From NCBI GenBank assembly GCA_048013815.1, contig CM106585.1, forward strand, positions 14,446,001-14,510,000: a stretch of 64,000 nucleotides of DNA, given 5' to 3'. Numbering within the stretch: the first letter of the stretch is position 1; each line of letters opens with the position of its first letter. Source of the stretch: Setoptus koraiensis (lineage: Eukaryota > Arthropoda). The translations under genes and the position numbers were made by a program. Positions 37,218-48,977 of this stretch are shown here, in pieces. A model generated the notes under the pieces. That model saw only the letters and a program-made list of their open reading frames with translations. It made no database searches and was not told the origin of the DNA.

Positions 37218-37784
37218 CGTTGAGTGGGTCAACTATTATATATTTTATATTAATAACATTACGGCCTGACCTCAATTCGGATAAAAACTGTTACAATCTA
37301 CTATCTTACCTTATAACACATTTTATAAAATAGATCACAACTGAACTATCACACCATTCGAGTGCGTGAAAAATTCCTTCGTGGGCATTGAATTGTTTCA
37401 TTCAATTTTTTATTAGATCTAGTATTATGGGGATAAATGCTTTTTATCTAGTCGATCGAGTGATAAATTAGTAATATTTGAATCGAGATTGAGTAGAGTG
37501 ATCCATAGGGTCATAATTGAGTCAGCAACTTGTCAATGTGCTAAAGAAGAAGAAGGAACATTGAATAAATAAATATTCTCCGAAGACTGAAAAAGTGAAA
37601 TCTACATCGTGCGAGACAAACGACTGGGAATCTTGTATAAAGAAAGTTGATAATGATAAGATAGACATTTTAATATAATAAGTTATAATAAGTTCTTGAT
37701 TAAATTCATTTTTGTGTGATACTTTTAGTCATATTGTTTTTATCTTGGATAATTCATCTATCCCAGGAACGTGAGGCCCTTGAA
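37218..37784. other. Convergent 3' ends of sina and Snr1
   Basis: An AATAAA for sina at 37564-37569 (plus) and one for Snr1 at 37414-37409 (minus) would make the two 3' UTRs overlap if both are used. No coding sequence was seen. Confidence 0.5.
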
Positions 37785-38930
37785 TCAGAGATCTTTGGGC
37801 CAGGCCCCGGGTGCATGATTTGCAAGTCGCCTCATTCGCCGAGTATTACGATCCTGATCGCGTATTTTCTTTTCCATTTCAGCATCAGTGAGTGTCTCGA
37901 GAGAGGGAGCGAACTGGTCAGTATCGTTGTTGTTTCTGAATGGGAAATCTAAGGCCGGTAAGTGAGCCTCGCTAAATGCATAAGTTTTTTGATGCCAAGA
38001 AATCTGACCTCGAATGGAGTAGGCTATGGCGGTGACAAATTCTCCACCCAATCCTAGTTCAGAGCATAGTTTCAGTGCAAACTCCTCGGGCGTGTTGTGT
38101 TTCTCGCTGAGATCCCATTCAAATTGATCAACGAGAGATATGTTGCCTACGTGAACATTTAATTTTATTAACACTCTCTGATCGGTCTGTTGATCTAGAA
38201 TGGTCTCTGTGGGGAACGCTTCGATTTGTTGTCTAATCGACTGAGCAATCGCTGGTTGAAATGCTTGCGGAGGCAAGTCCAAATCGTCACACAATATCTC
38301 AGCAAACTGTTCTGGGGTAATTGAAATTTCATTCTTGTTCCAAACGAACGTGTCTCTAAGTTTATGTCCTTCGACTTCCATATCTAATCTGATGGGTACA
38401 AGAACTTCTTTAACATTAGATATTTGATGTAGGGTAGCCGGATCTAGGTCGTCGTATACTAATGGATATGAGCGAATTCTTTTTTGTGTTAGTCTGGTGG
38501 ACGCTCTTGCAATTGCGGTGGAACATGGTACTGCATCTAAGTGGTGAGATGATGTAGATAAAACTGGAGTTGATAGTTGCCAATTGATTCGTTTGTTTGA
38601 TTTGGGCTCGCGTTCCGTTCTAGAAATTGTCGGCTCGGATGTAATGGACATTGCCTTGTAGCGTTCATCTTTGCCCTGGAAGATTTCATCGACTTCACTG
38701 GCTTTTAATAGAGTGACATTAGTTACAATTGTATGTGCCGCATAACCCTGTTGTGTGATTTTCTTTCGTTCGTCCACCGACACCATACGTCTCCAGAGTG
38801 AGGGATACTTTTTATAAAGGGAGCCCCTGAACATACGCAAATAGTTGCCTACATGTGATCCAATGTAGTACTTCTCGCCTCCCTCCTCCAATTGGAATGG
38901 CGACGGTCTATCTCCGAATGTTCTCATCAT
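37785..38930 (-). CDS. Snr1: SWI/SNF core subunit Snr1 (SMARCB1/INI1/SNF5)
   Basis: Single-exon gene of 381 residues, nearly the length of human SMARCB1 (385). It is a core subunit of BAF/PBAF-type nucleosome remodelling complexes in the nucleus. Seen in order: an N-terminal winged-helix domain with the conserved segment [18 protein letters not shown] (23-40), a linker with [12 protein letters not shown], the two SNF5 repeats (about 176-243, starting [13 protein letters not shown], and 252-315, with [20 protein letters not shown]), and the basic C-terminal helix [19 protein letters not shown] (353-371), which in the human protein contacts the nucleosome acidic patch. A short extra tail follows (GAWPKDL). 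The Lys-rich insert present in the human linker near residue 65 is absent. The ATGATG start agrees with the family N-terminus. Confidence 0.97.
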   Translation of the reverse strand: MMRTFGDRPSPFQLEEGGEKYYIGSHVGNYLRMFRGSLYKKYPSLWRRMVSVDERKKITQQGYAAHTIVTNVTLLKASEVDEIFQGKDERYKAMSITSEPTISRTEREPKSNKRINWQLSTPVLSTSSHHLDAVPCSTAIARASTRLTQKRIRSYPLVYDDLDPATLHQISNVKEVLVPIRLDMEVEGHKLRDTFVWNKNEISITPEQFAEILCDDLDLPPQAFQPAIAQSIRQQIEAFPTETILDQQTDQRVLIKLNVHVGNISLVDQFEWDLSEKHNTPEEFALKLCSELGLGGEFVTAIAYSIRGQISWHQKTYAFSEAHLPALDFPFRNNNDTDQFAPSLETLTDAEMEKKIRDQDRNTRRMRRLANHAPGAWPKDL

Positions 38931-40108
38931 CTTTAACCGGTTGTTTTTATTGATTATTATAAATTGTAACTACTTTGTGTATATCTATATCTGTGTGACA
39001 ACTCAAATGTGTTATTATTAGCGACTCGTTTCTAAATGAGCTAAATTGATTTAAATTCTATTGGATTACATGGCTGACGAAATGTATAATTGATATGTGA
39101 TTTTATTGAATTGTAAGCATCATTGTGGTGATGATGAAATTTCACCAACAGCAGCATCTGTAAAAAACGTTGTCAATGTTGTTACTTCAAATGAATTTTA
39201 TCTGCCTGCTGATCGCGGTTGAATTCTGTGCAACTGTGCGCTTGCACAGTTTCTATAAATGGACGTCGAACACAGAATGGTGCGTCACAAATTGAATATG
39301 ACATGGGTATTTGCCATCGTTGCAGAAAGTTTTTATTCAATTTGTGTCGTATTCAACCTTTACCTAATAACATCTAAATCCTTACCGATGCGAAGACACT
39401 TGCATCGGAGTCTTCGACAACTCGTATTTTTAATTTTGACTATACAGACGAGAATAATGTAGCCAGTGTTTGGAGCTAGTTTAGCCAACAAATTTGTTAG
39501 TGTGGGATTCCATTGAGAGTTCCATTGAATTACCGTGGAGCAATGGTCCAGCCTATTAGTTGGTGAACAATTGATAAAAAAAATTTTTAATGACGATACG
39601 AGTTCCGACAAAGTTGCTCAGCATGCGTGCTGTTGATTGTCGCGCTCTCAGGCGCGGCGATCAGAGATCAGAGATCAGTAGATAAGATTGGATAGGTTAG
39701 CAAAGGCGATTCTATCGATCTTTTCTTACATTCTAAGACCACATACGTCCGGTTTTGAAAGTACGTACTTGTGTGTAGCACATTTTGTCATGCAACATCA
39801 TCTAGTTAGAAATCGATATGCGTGCGCGTTCTCATTAGGTTTCTCTATTTATCAGAAGACTAGCAGTAATTTCAAGGCCACAACTGCGACTGCAAAAAGT
39901 AAAATTAATCACCTTGATAAATTCTCGGTTACTGTAACTCGTACAACATACAAGTGTTGGTGTACTATTACTAATACTTACTAACTAATACTATTCATCG
40001 GCCAGTGAAGCGCATCACTGGATTCGAGTCAGCGGTGTTTGCGATAGCTGATCAGCAACAGAAAGATGTTAGTAGTGATTCTAGAGCGGTATAAATGAAA
40101 ACAACAAG
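38931..40108. other. Divergent upstream region of Snr1 and receptor member 6
   Basis: Both flanking genes are transcribed away from here, so promoters of both are expected. An ATG frame at 39259-39462 (67 codons) has one hydrophobic stretch but no recognisable similarity and may be chance. The MDSxKxN start of member 6 is at the right edge. Confidence 0.5.
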
Positions 40109-42636
40109 ATGGACTCTATCAAGGTGAATATGTTCAAAATTTCACTTTTTATTTGGTCGACAATCATTTTATCAAGTTATTTCTATCCATATAATTGGCA
40201 CGAAGAAGGCGATGAAGAGGAAAAAATTGAAGCCAAAAACAAAGATTACGATGATAAAGACATAACCGCAGTAAAAAAGTCGCCCAGTTGCTGGTCGCTG
40301 TCTAGACTGACACGTAATGGAGCCAGAATCGGAGCAGCAGTGGCAAGTGTTAATATTGACGCAATTAGTGTAGGTAGATCAGATGAAACAATTGAGCACA
40401 AGAAGCCAACACAAGAGGCCCCTGAGAGGACAAGTTGCGAGGAAACGTCAATTCTAGCTAAGTGTCAGCGCAGAGTTGAGCTGCTTTTGAAATCACGTCA
40501 CCAGAGTGGTCTATATTTAATATATTTAGCATTTGATTATTTTGTAGCTTTCAATGTGATAATACGTTTTTTCATATTCGCCTTCTTAGATGAAGCGACA
40601 CTGTCATGGATTACACAGAACGATATAGTGGGCGATCCACTGAAACTCCACGGCCATTCGCCAACTTTCTCAAAGGTGGCGCTGATGCTGGTCCTCAGTA
40701 CATATATCATGCGTTCGGTACGCTTAGTGAACATGCTAAACTTTAGTGTGAATCCTCAGTATGATTACGACGACGAACCCTCGGAGGGACTGGTCTACTT
40801 GTCGAGCCTCATTCTGACTCCAAGAGCGTGGCTATTTGTGCTGGGTCTAGTGAGCCGAGTTGCATCTCGCGATGGTGCAACGAAAAGGGCATCGGTCCAG
40901 CAGAAAGAGGCGACATCGCGACAAGACGAACGAAACGAAAATAACAAAAGTAAAAATAACAATAGTGACAACAGGCCGAAACATTGGAAATTATCATTTC
41001 AATCGTTGGAAATGACCACAACTGATGGTGCGTCAAGCAAGCCAAATGATGATACACAACTGAGGGAATTTTCCGCTCACTACCAGCAGCATTTGGCCGA
41101 GCATGCAAATGAGGTCCGGCGGGCCTGTTTCGATTCGTCAAATTTGCAAGAGAACGACATAGGTAACAGCGAATTAGACAACTATGTTTGTCATCGACAC
41201 AACCGCAGCGAATTGTCTTCGAGTAGCTACCATGGTGTTTTGTTCGACTATGAACAAGATTTCAGCGAAATCAATTATCAAATCAAGTTCCCCAAAAGCC
41301 TCTATCTTCATGGCAACTCGCCGCATAGATTAGACTTGGTCACGTTGCGAGCTATGGCCTATTTGTACATTTTTGCAATATTTGTAATCGTTGTGTCATT
41401 TATCTATATAGCGATTATTAGTGTGCATGTGGAGTGGCAATATTGCGACTATTCGCTGGCAAGATTTTTAAGCAAGCGCTCAGTGCCCTGCTTGTTTGTT
41501 TTAGTAACATTAATATCGGTTCTGTTTCAACATTTCGACATGTTTTATTTTTCGTTTGCATGTTTAATTCACTTTGCCAAGGCCAGATACACCGCGAGAC
41601 ATGTAAAAAAGACAATAGCTTTGTGTAAGTTGTACCACATGCGACTGTCCAACAACATTACCGGAAATCATGTTGTAATAGACAGATCAAGCGGCAAAGA
41701 CAGAAGATCAGAATTTTCATCAGCGCCATTGAGTTCATCGGACACTCAGGAAAGACTCTATTACATGTCGATAGAGCTGATAGTGAACATTGACAAGCTA
41801 GTTCACATGATAATAAAACTGCGCAAGGATCTAGATCAAATGAAACTGCGATTTTTCACTTATTTGCATTTCGAGCTGTTGACAAAATCAGTTTGTACCA
41901 CGCTGTCGCTGGCCGCATTTGCCAGGTCAAAGCCATCGGATTATCCCGGCTTCGAAGTGATCACTATGTCCGCGATAGGCTACACGATGCCCATAGTTGT
42001 GCTCATGCTGTTCGCGGCACTAATCGAGCAGCAGGTGAGTATATCGGCGAACGGGTTATCGTTGATTAAATTTGATACGAAATTTTCGCAAATCTCATCA
42101 ATCTCATCGCATCGATTATCGGTCACATTCCATTGATGAACTTGCACTCTCTGAACTGTTTGTTGAAATAAGTTCAAAAAAATCTATCACAGCCTGCAGA
42201 TACTGATGGCGTTCAATTCGATGATGAGCAGCCGCGATGTGAGGCGCCTAATGAGCATCTCAACTGATTTGGGCGACACGGACAACATTGCCTTCATTGT
42301 GGCGAGCAAGTTTTCGCTGACCATGGGCTCGGTTCCGCCGGTAAGTGCCAGCGAACAGTCCGCATAATAGCAGGCGAATAATCCGCATTCAATCCATGCT
42401 GATCAATGCCAATCAATGCCGGAAGCTATCCCTCAATATGCCAAGTTTTTAATTAACCGCTTCATTTAATAATTAACCGGTTCATTTAATAATTAACCGG
42501 TTCATTTAGTAATTAACAGGTTCATTGACTAATTAAGCGAAAATAAACTAATCGGTCTTGTTTGTTGCTCTGTCTGTCACAGATTCTCGCCTGGATCGCA
42601 ACGGGAGTGGTCCTATTATTGCAGTTCGTGCTCTGA
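40109..42636 (+). CDS. Gustatory-receptor-like 7TM protein, family member 6 (inverted, enlarged)
   Basis: Three phase-0 exons: 40109-42034 (642 codons), 42200-42340 (47) and 42583-42636 (17 plus TGA), giving 706 residues, the largest of the six. Donors are CAG|GTGAGT and CCG|GTAAGT; acceptors are CTGCAG and TCACAG. It keeps the family signatures: MDSIKVN start, LTPRAW at 236-241, EINYQ at 387-391 within LFDYEQDFS, and GVVLLLQF at the end. It differs by an acidic, charged insertion of about 80 residues between the first two hydrophobic segments (about 30-110), a longer Asn/Lys/Glu-rich loop before EINYQ, and an exon 2 nine codons shorter at its 5' end. It is the most diverged member and the only one on the plus strand, separated from the array by three unrelated genes. 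Chemosensory function is inferred. Confidence 0.82.
42451..42536. repeat. 20-bp tandem repeat in the second intron of member 6
   Basis: Just over four copies of a 20-bp unit of the form AATTAACCGGTTCATTTAAT. The unit contains the palindrome TTAACCGGTTCA/TTAACCGGTTAA in part. Copies diverge toward the 3' side. Confidence 0.85.
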
Positions 42637-43507
42637 TCGTCAGCCGACATCACCGAGCGCCGCTTGTTGTTGGATGGGCGCAACGAGACAACGATCGATT
42701 GAATGAATCGTGAATGAATCAAATATGTGCGACCAAATTGCACGTGGGCGCCCGAATATCGCCATTGACATCGTATATAGGGTACGCAGAGCGAATATAG
42801 AGCGCGCAGAGGGGCGACGGATAAACGACAGGAGGGGCCTCGTTTGATTGGGCCGTGGCAAAAGCGGCCGGCAATGAGGATAATGCGTTGCGACGATGAT
42901 AATAAGCATGGCAATAATAATGACATCTAAATCCATCATTGCGATCGTGATAGACAACAGCACACTGTCAACATGTATGTCTCGTTATGAATGGAACGAC
43001 AACACGAACAAGCGGCGGCGGCGACAATTTCAACAGTTTCCTTCGTGACACAAGGAGCCTATCGTTCGCGAGCGCAACAACAGCGACAACAACAAATCAT
43101 ATATGTATGTAATATTGTTTTTATTTCGGAAATGCTGCCGTCGTGCAGCAGCACTGATGACAGCCGATAAACACTTGCTGCCCAGTTGACAGCGGCATTT
43201 CCATGTAACTAATATCACGTTACGCGGGGGTGTAATTACGACACACTGGCAGTTGTTGTTGTCGCATTGGCAGCAGCAGCAGCAGCAAACATTCGCGCAA
43301 ACAACTGCTGACCAGTCGGCTGTCGCTGGCGACGAAGAAAAGCGAAATCTGGAGCAACGCCACCGGAGCATGACTAAACATGGCAACATGACAAGTGACC
43401 GCCGGCACGTACCAAACTGACACCCAACTGGCACGTTCGCCAGCGCGCGCAACTGGCTAACTGGTGCTCTTAATTAGTTGTGATGCGTTTCGACGGATGC
43501 TGTCGGG
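42637..43507. other. 3' flank of receptor member 6, nothing recognised
   Basis: Composition rises in G+C compared with the gene island. No gene seen; open frames on the minus strand have no recognisable domain. Confidence 0.5.
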
Positions 43508-43874
43508 TTTTTTTTATTTTTTATTTTTTTATTTTTTTTATTTTTTATTTTTTTTTATTTTTTATTTTTTTATTGTTTATTTTTTATTTATTTTTTTTAT
43601 TTTTTTATTTTTTATTTTTATTTATTTATATTTTATTTTTTTATTTTATTTTATATTATTTATATATTATATTATTATTATTTTTTATTTTATATTTATA
43701 TTTATTATTTTTATTTTATTATATTTTTTATATATCTTTTATATTTTTATTTTATTATATTATATTTATTTTTTTATATTTTATTTTTTTATTTTTTATT
43801 TTTAGTATATTTTTTATTTTATTATATTTTATTTTATTTATTTTTTTATTATTTATATTTTATATATATATATT

Positions 43875-43905
<31 letters not shown>

Positions 43906-45838
43906 ATATTTTAGTTTTATTTTTTTTATTATTTATTTTTTATATTTTTTTATATATTTATATTTATTTTTTTATTTTTATTATATTTTTTTTATATTTT
44001 ATTTTATTATATTATTTGTTTTTATTTTTTATTTATTTTATATTTTATATATTTATTTATTTTATATTTTTTATTTTTTATATATATATTTTTTATTATT
44101 TTTATTATTTATTTTTTTATTTTTTATTTATTTATATTTATTTATTTTTTATTATTTATTTTATTTATATATTTTTTATTTTTTATATTATTTTTTAATT
44201 TATTTTATTTATATTTTTTTATTTTATTTTTATTATTATTTTATATTTATTTTTATTTATTTATTATATTTTATTTTTATATATTATTTTTATTTATTTT
44301 TTATTTTATTTTATTTTATTTTATTTTATTTTTTATTTTTTTTATATTTTATATTATATTTTATATTATTTATATTTTTAATATATTATTTATTTTTATA
44401 TTTTTTTTATTTTATTTATTTTTATTTATTTTATTTTTAATTATTTTTTATTTATTATTTATTTATATATTTATTATTATATATATTTTTTATATTTTTA
44501 TATTTTTTTTATTTTATTTTATTTTATTTTACTTATTTTCTTTTTATTTATTTATTTTTATTTTATTATATTATATATATTTTTATATTATTTTTTATTT
44601 TATTATATTTTTATATATATATTTTTTTTATTTTTATTATTATATTTTATTATTATATTTTTGATTTGTTTTTATATTATTTAATGAGTATTTATTATTT
44701 TTTATGTTTTTTATTAATATTATTTTTTATAAATTTATTATTTTTTAATATTTTTATTATGTTAGTTTTTTATTTATTTATTATTAATATTTTATTTTTT
44801 ATATATATTTATATTTATATTATTATTTTATAATATATTTTATATTTTATATTTATATTTTTTATTTTATTATTTTTATTTTAATATTATATTTAATTAT
44901 TTATTATTTTATTATAGATTTTTATTTTCTAATTTTATTATATATATTTAGTTTTTATTATTTTTTATTTTTTATTATATTTTTATTCTTTATTTAAATG
45001 AATGTATTATATTTATATTATCTTTTATATATTTATTTATTTTATTTTATTTTTAATTATTATTTTGTTATATTATTTTATTTTTATATTTATTTTATTA
45101 TTTTTTATTTTTATATTTTTATTTTTTTTATATTATTTTTTTATTTATTTTTATTTTTTTTTTATTTTTTTTTAATTTTTTTATTTTTTTTTTTATTTTT
45201 TTTATATTTTTTTTTTTTATTTATTAATTATTTTTTTATATTATTTTTTATTTATTTTTTTTTTATATTTATAATTTTTATTTTATTTATTTTATTTTTA
45301 TTTTTTTTTTTTTAATTATTTTTATATTTTTTTTTTATTTATTTTTTTTTTATTTATTTTTTATTATTTATTTTTTTTTTTTTTTTTTAATTTTATTTTT
45401 TTATTATTTTTATTATTTTTATAATTTTTATTATTTTTTTTTTTATTATTTTTTTTTAATTTTTTTTTATTTTTTTATAATTTTTTTTTTTTTTATTATT
45501 TATTTTTTTTTTTATTATTTTTATTTATTTTTATTTTTTTTTTTTTTATTTATTTTATTATTTTTATTTTTATTTTTATTTTATTTATTTATTTATTTAT
45601 TTTTTTATTTTTTATACAAGTTTTTTTTTTTTTTTTTGTTTTATTTTCGGTTGTAATTTTTTTTTTATTTTTATTTTTTTTTTATTTTTATTTTTTTTTT
45701 TTTATTTATTTATTTTTTTTTTTTTATATTTTTATTATTTTTATTATTTAATATATTATTTTTTTTTTTTTTATTTTTTTAATTATTTTTTTTTTTTATA
45801 TTTAATTTTTATTATAATTTTATTTAATTTATTTTATT

Positions 45839-45869
<31 letters not shown>

Positions 45870-48800
45870 ATTTATTTTTATTTTTTTTTTATTTTTTTAT
45901 TTTAATTTTTTTAATTATATTATTTTTTTTTATTATATTATTTTTTTATTTATTTAATTTTATATTTTTATTATTTATATTTTTTTTTTTTTTTTTAATA
46001 ATTTTTTTTTTATTTTTTTTTTATTTATTTATTTTTTTTTTTTATTTTTATTTTTATTTATTTAATTTTTTTTTTATTTATTTTTTTTATTTATTATTAT
46101 TATTTTTAATTTATATTTATGTATTTTTTTTTTTATTTATTATTTTTTTTATTTTTTTATTATTTTTTTAAATTTTTATTTATTTTTTATTTTTTTATAT
46201 TTATTATTTTTATATATTATATTTTTTATTTTAATTTATTATTTTTTTTTTTTTTATTTTTTATTATTTTTTTTTATTTTTTTTTATATTTTTTATTTTT
46301 ATAATTTTTTTATTTTATTTTTTTTTTTATATTTTTTTTATTTTTTTTATTATTTTTATTTTTTTTTTTTATATTTTATTTTTTTAAATTTTTTTTTATT
46401 TATATAATATATATTATTATTTTTTATTTTATTTTTTTTTTTTTTTTTTATTTTATTTTATTTTTTATTAATATTATTTTTTTTTTTTTATTTTTATTTT
46501 TTTATTATTATTTTTTATTTTTTTATTTTTTTTTTTATTTTTTATATATATTTTTTTTATTATTTTTTTTTTTATTTATTATTATATTAATATTTTTTTA
46601 ATTTTAATTTTTTATATAATATTTTTTTTATATTTTATTTTTATTTATTTTTATTTAATTTATGTATTATATTTTTTTTTTTTTATTTTTTTTTATTAAT
46701 TTTTATTTTTTTATTATATATTTTTTTATTTATTTTATTTTTTTTTTTTAATTTTTATATTTTTTTTTTTTTTATTTTTTTTTTTATTTTTTTTTTATTT
46801 AATTTATTTATTTTTTTATTTTTAAATTTTTTTATTATATTATTATATATTTTTATATTTTTTTTTTTTTTACTTTTTATTTTATATTTTATTTTATTTT
46901 TTTAATTTATTCATTTTTTTATTTTTATTTAATTTTTTTATTTTTTATATTTTATTTTTTTTATTTTTTTTATTTTTTATATTATTTTATTTTATTTTTA
47001 ATATTATATTTATTTTTTTTATTTTATGTTATTTTATTAATTTTTTTTAATTTTTTATTTTTTTATTTTTTTTTTAATTATTTTTTATTTTTTAATTATT
47101 ATTTTTTTTTTATTATTTTAATATTATTTTTTATTATTTTTATATTATTTTATTTTATTTATAATTTATTTTTTTTTTATTTTTTTTTTTTTATTTTTTT
47201 TATTTTTTTATTTTTATTTTTTTTTTCTATTTTTTATTTTTATATTTTTTATAATATATTATTATTATTTTTTTTTTTTTTTTTTTTTTATTTATAATTT
47301 TTTTTTATTTATTATATATTTATATATTTTTTTTATTTTTTATTTTTATTTATTTTTTATTTTAAATTATTTTTTTTTTTATTTTTATATTTTTTATAAT
47401 TTATTTATATTTTTATATTATTTATTTTTTTTTTTATTTTTTTTTTATTATTTTAATTTTTTATTATTATATATTATTTTTATATTTTTATATTTTTTAT
47501 TTTATATTTTTATTTATTTTTTATTATTATTATTTTTATTATTTATTTTTTTTTATTTATTATTTATTATTTTTATTTATTATTTATTTTATTTTAAATT
47601 TTTATTTTTTTAATTATTTTTTTTTATATTATTATTTTTATATTATTTTTTTATATTTTTATTATTTTTATTTTTTAATTTATTTTATTATATATTATGT
47701 TTTTTTTTTTTTTTAATTTTTTATTTTTATTTTTTTATTTTTTTTTTTTATTTTTTTTAATTTTATTTTATTTTATTTTTTATTTATTTTATTTTTTATT
47801 ATATTAATTTTTTTTATTTTTTTTATATTTATTTTTTTTTTTTTTTTTTTTTTTTATTTATTTATTTTTTATTATTATTTTAATTTTTATATTTTTTTTA
47901 TTATTTTTTTTATTTTTTTATATTTAATTATTTATTTATTTTTTTTATTATATTTTTTTTTATTTTATTTTTTTTATTTTTTTTTTTTTATTTTATTTAA
48001 TATTTATTTTATTATTTATTATTTTTAATTATTATTTTTTTTATTTTATTTTTTTTTTAATTTTTTTTTATTTTATTTATTATTTTTTTTTTTTATTTAT
48101 TATTTTTTTTTTTTTATTTATTTTTTTTATTTTTTTTTTTTTATTTATTTTATTTTTATTTTTTAAATTTATTTTTATTATTATTAAATTTTTTTTTTAA
48201 AATTTTTTTTATTTTTTTTTTTTTTTTTATTTTTTAATTATTTTTTATTTTTTTTATTTTAATATTATTATATATAATATTTTTTTTTATTTAATTATAT
48301 TTTTTTTTTTTATTTTTTTTATATTTATTATAATTATTATTATTTTATTTTTATTTTTTTTATTTTTTTTTTTTATTTCTTTATTTATATTATATTATTT
48401 TTTTTTATATTTTTATTATTTTTTTATTATTTTATATATTTATATTATTTTTTATTTTTTTATTATTATTATTATTATTTATTTTATTTTATTATTTTTT
48501 TATTATATTTTTATTTTATTATATTATTTTATATTTTATTTTTATTTTTATTTATATATTATATTATATATATTTATTTTTTTTTTTTTTTTTTTTTTTA
48601 TTTTTATTTTAAATTATTTTTAATATATATTTATTTTTTTTTTTTTTTATATATTAATAATTTTATTTTTATATTTTTTTTTATTTTTATTTTTTTTTTT
48701 TATTTTTTTTTATTTTATATTTTTTTTTTTTATATATTTTTTTTTTATATTTATTTATTTTTTATTTTTTTTTTTATTATTATTTATTTTATTTTATTTT

Positions 48801-48943
48801 TTTATATTTTATTTTTTTTTTTTTTTTTTAATTATTTTTTATTTATTTTTATTTTTTATTTTATTTTATTATTTTTTTATTTTTTTTTTTTTTTATTTTT
48901 ATTATTATTAATTTTTTATTATTTTTTATAATTTATTTTTTTT

Positions 48944-48977
<34 letters not shown>

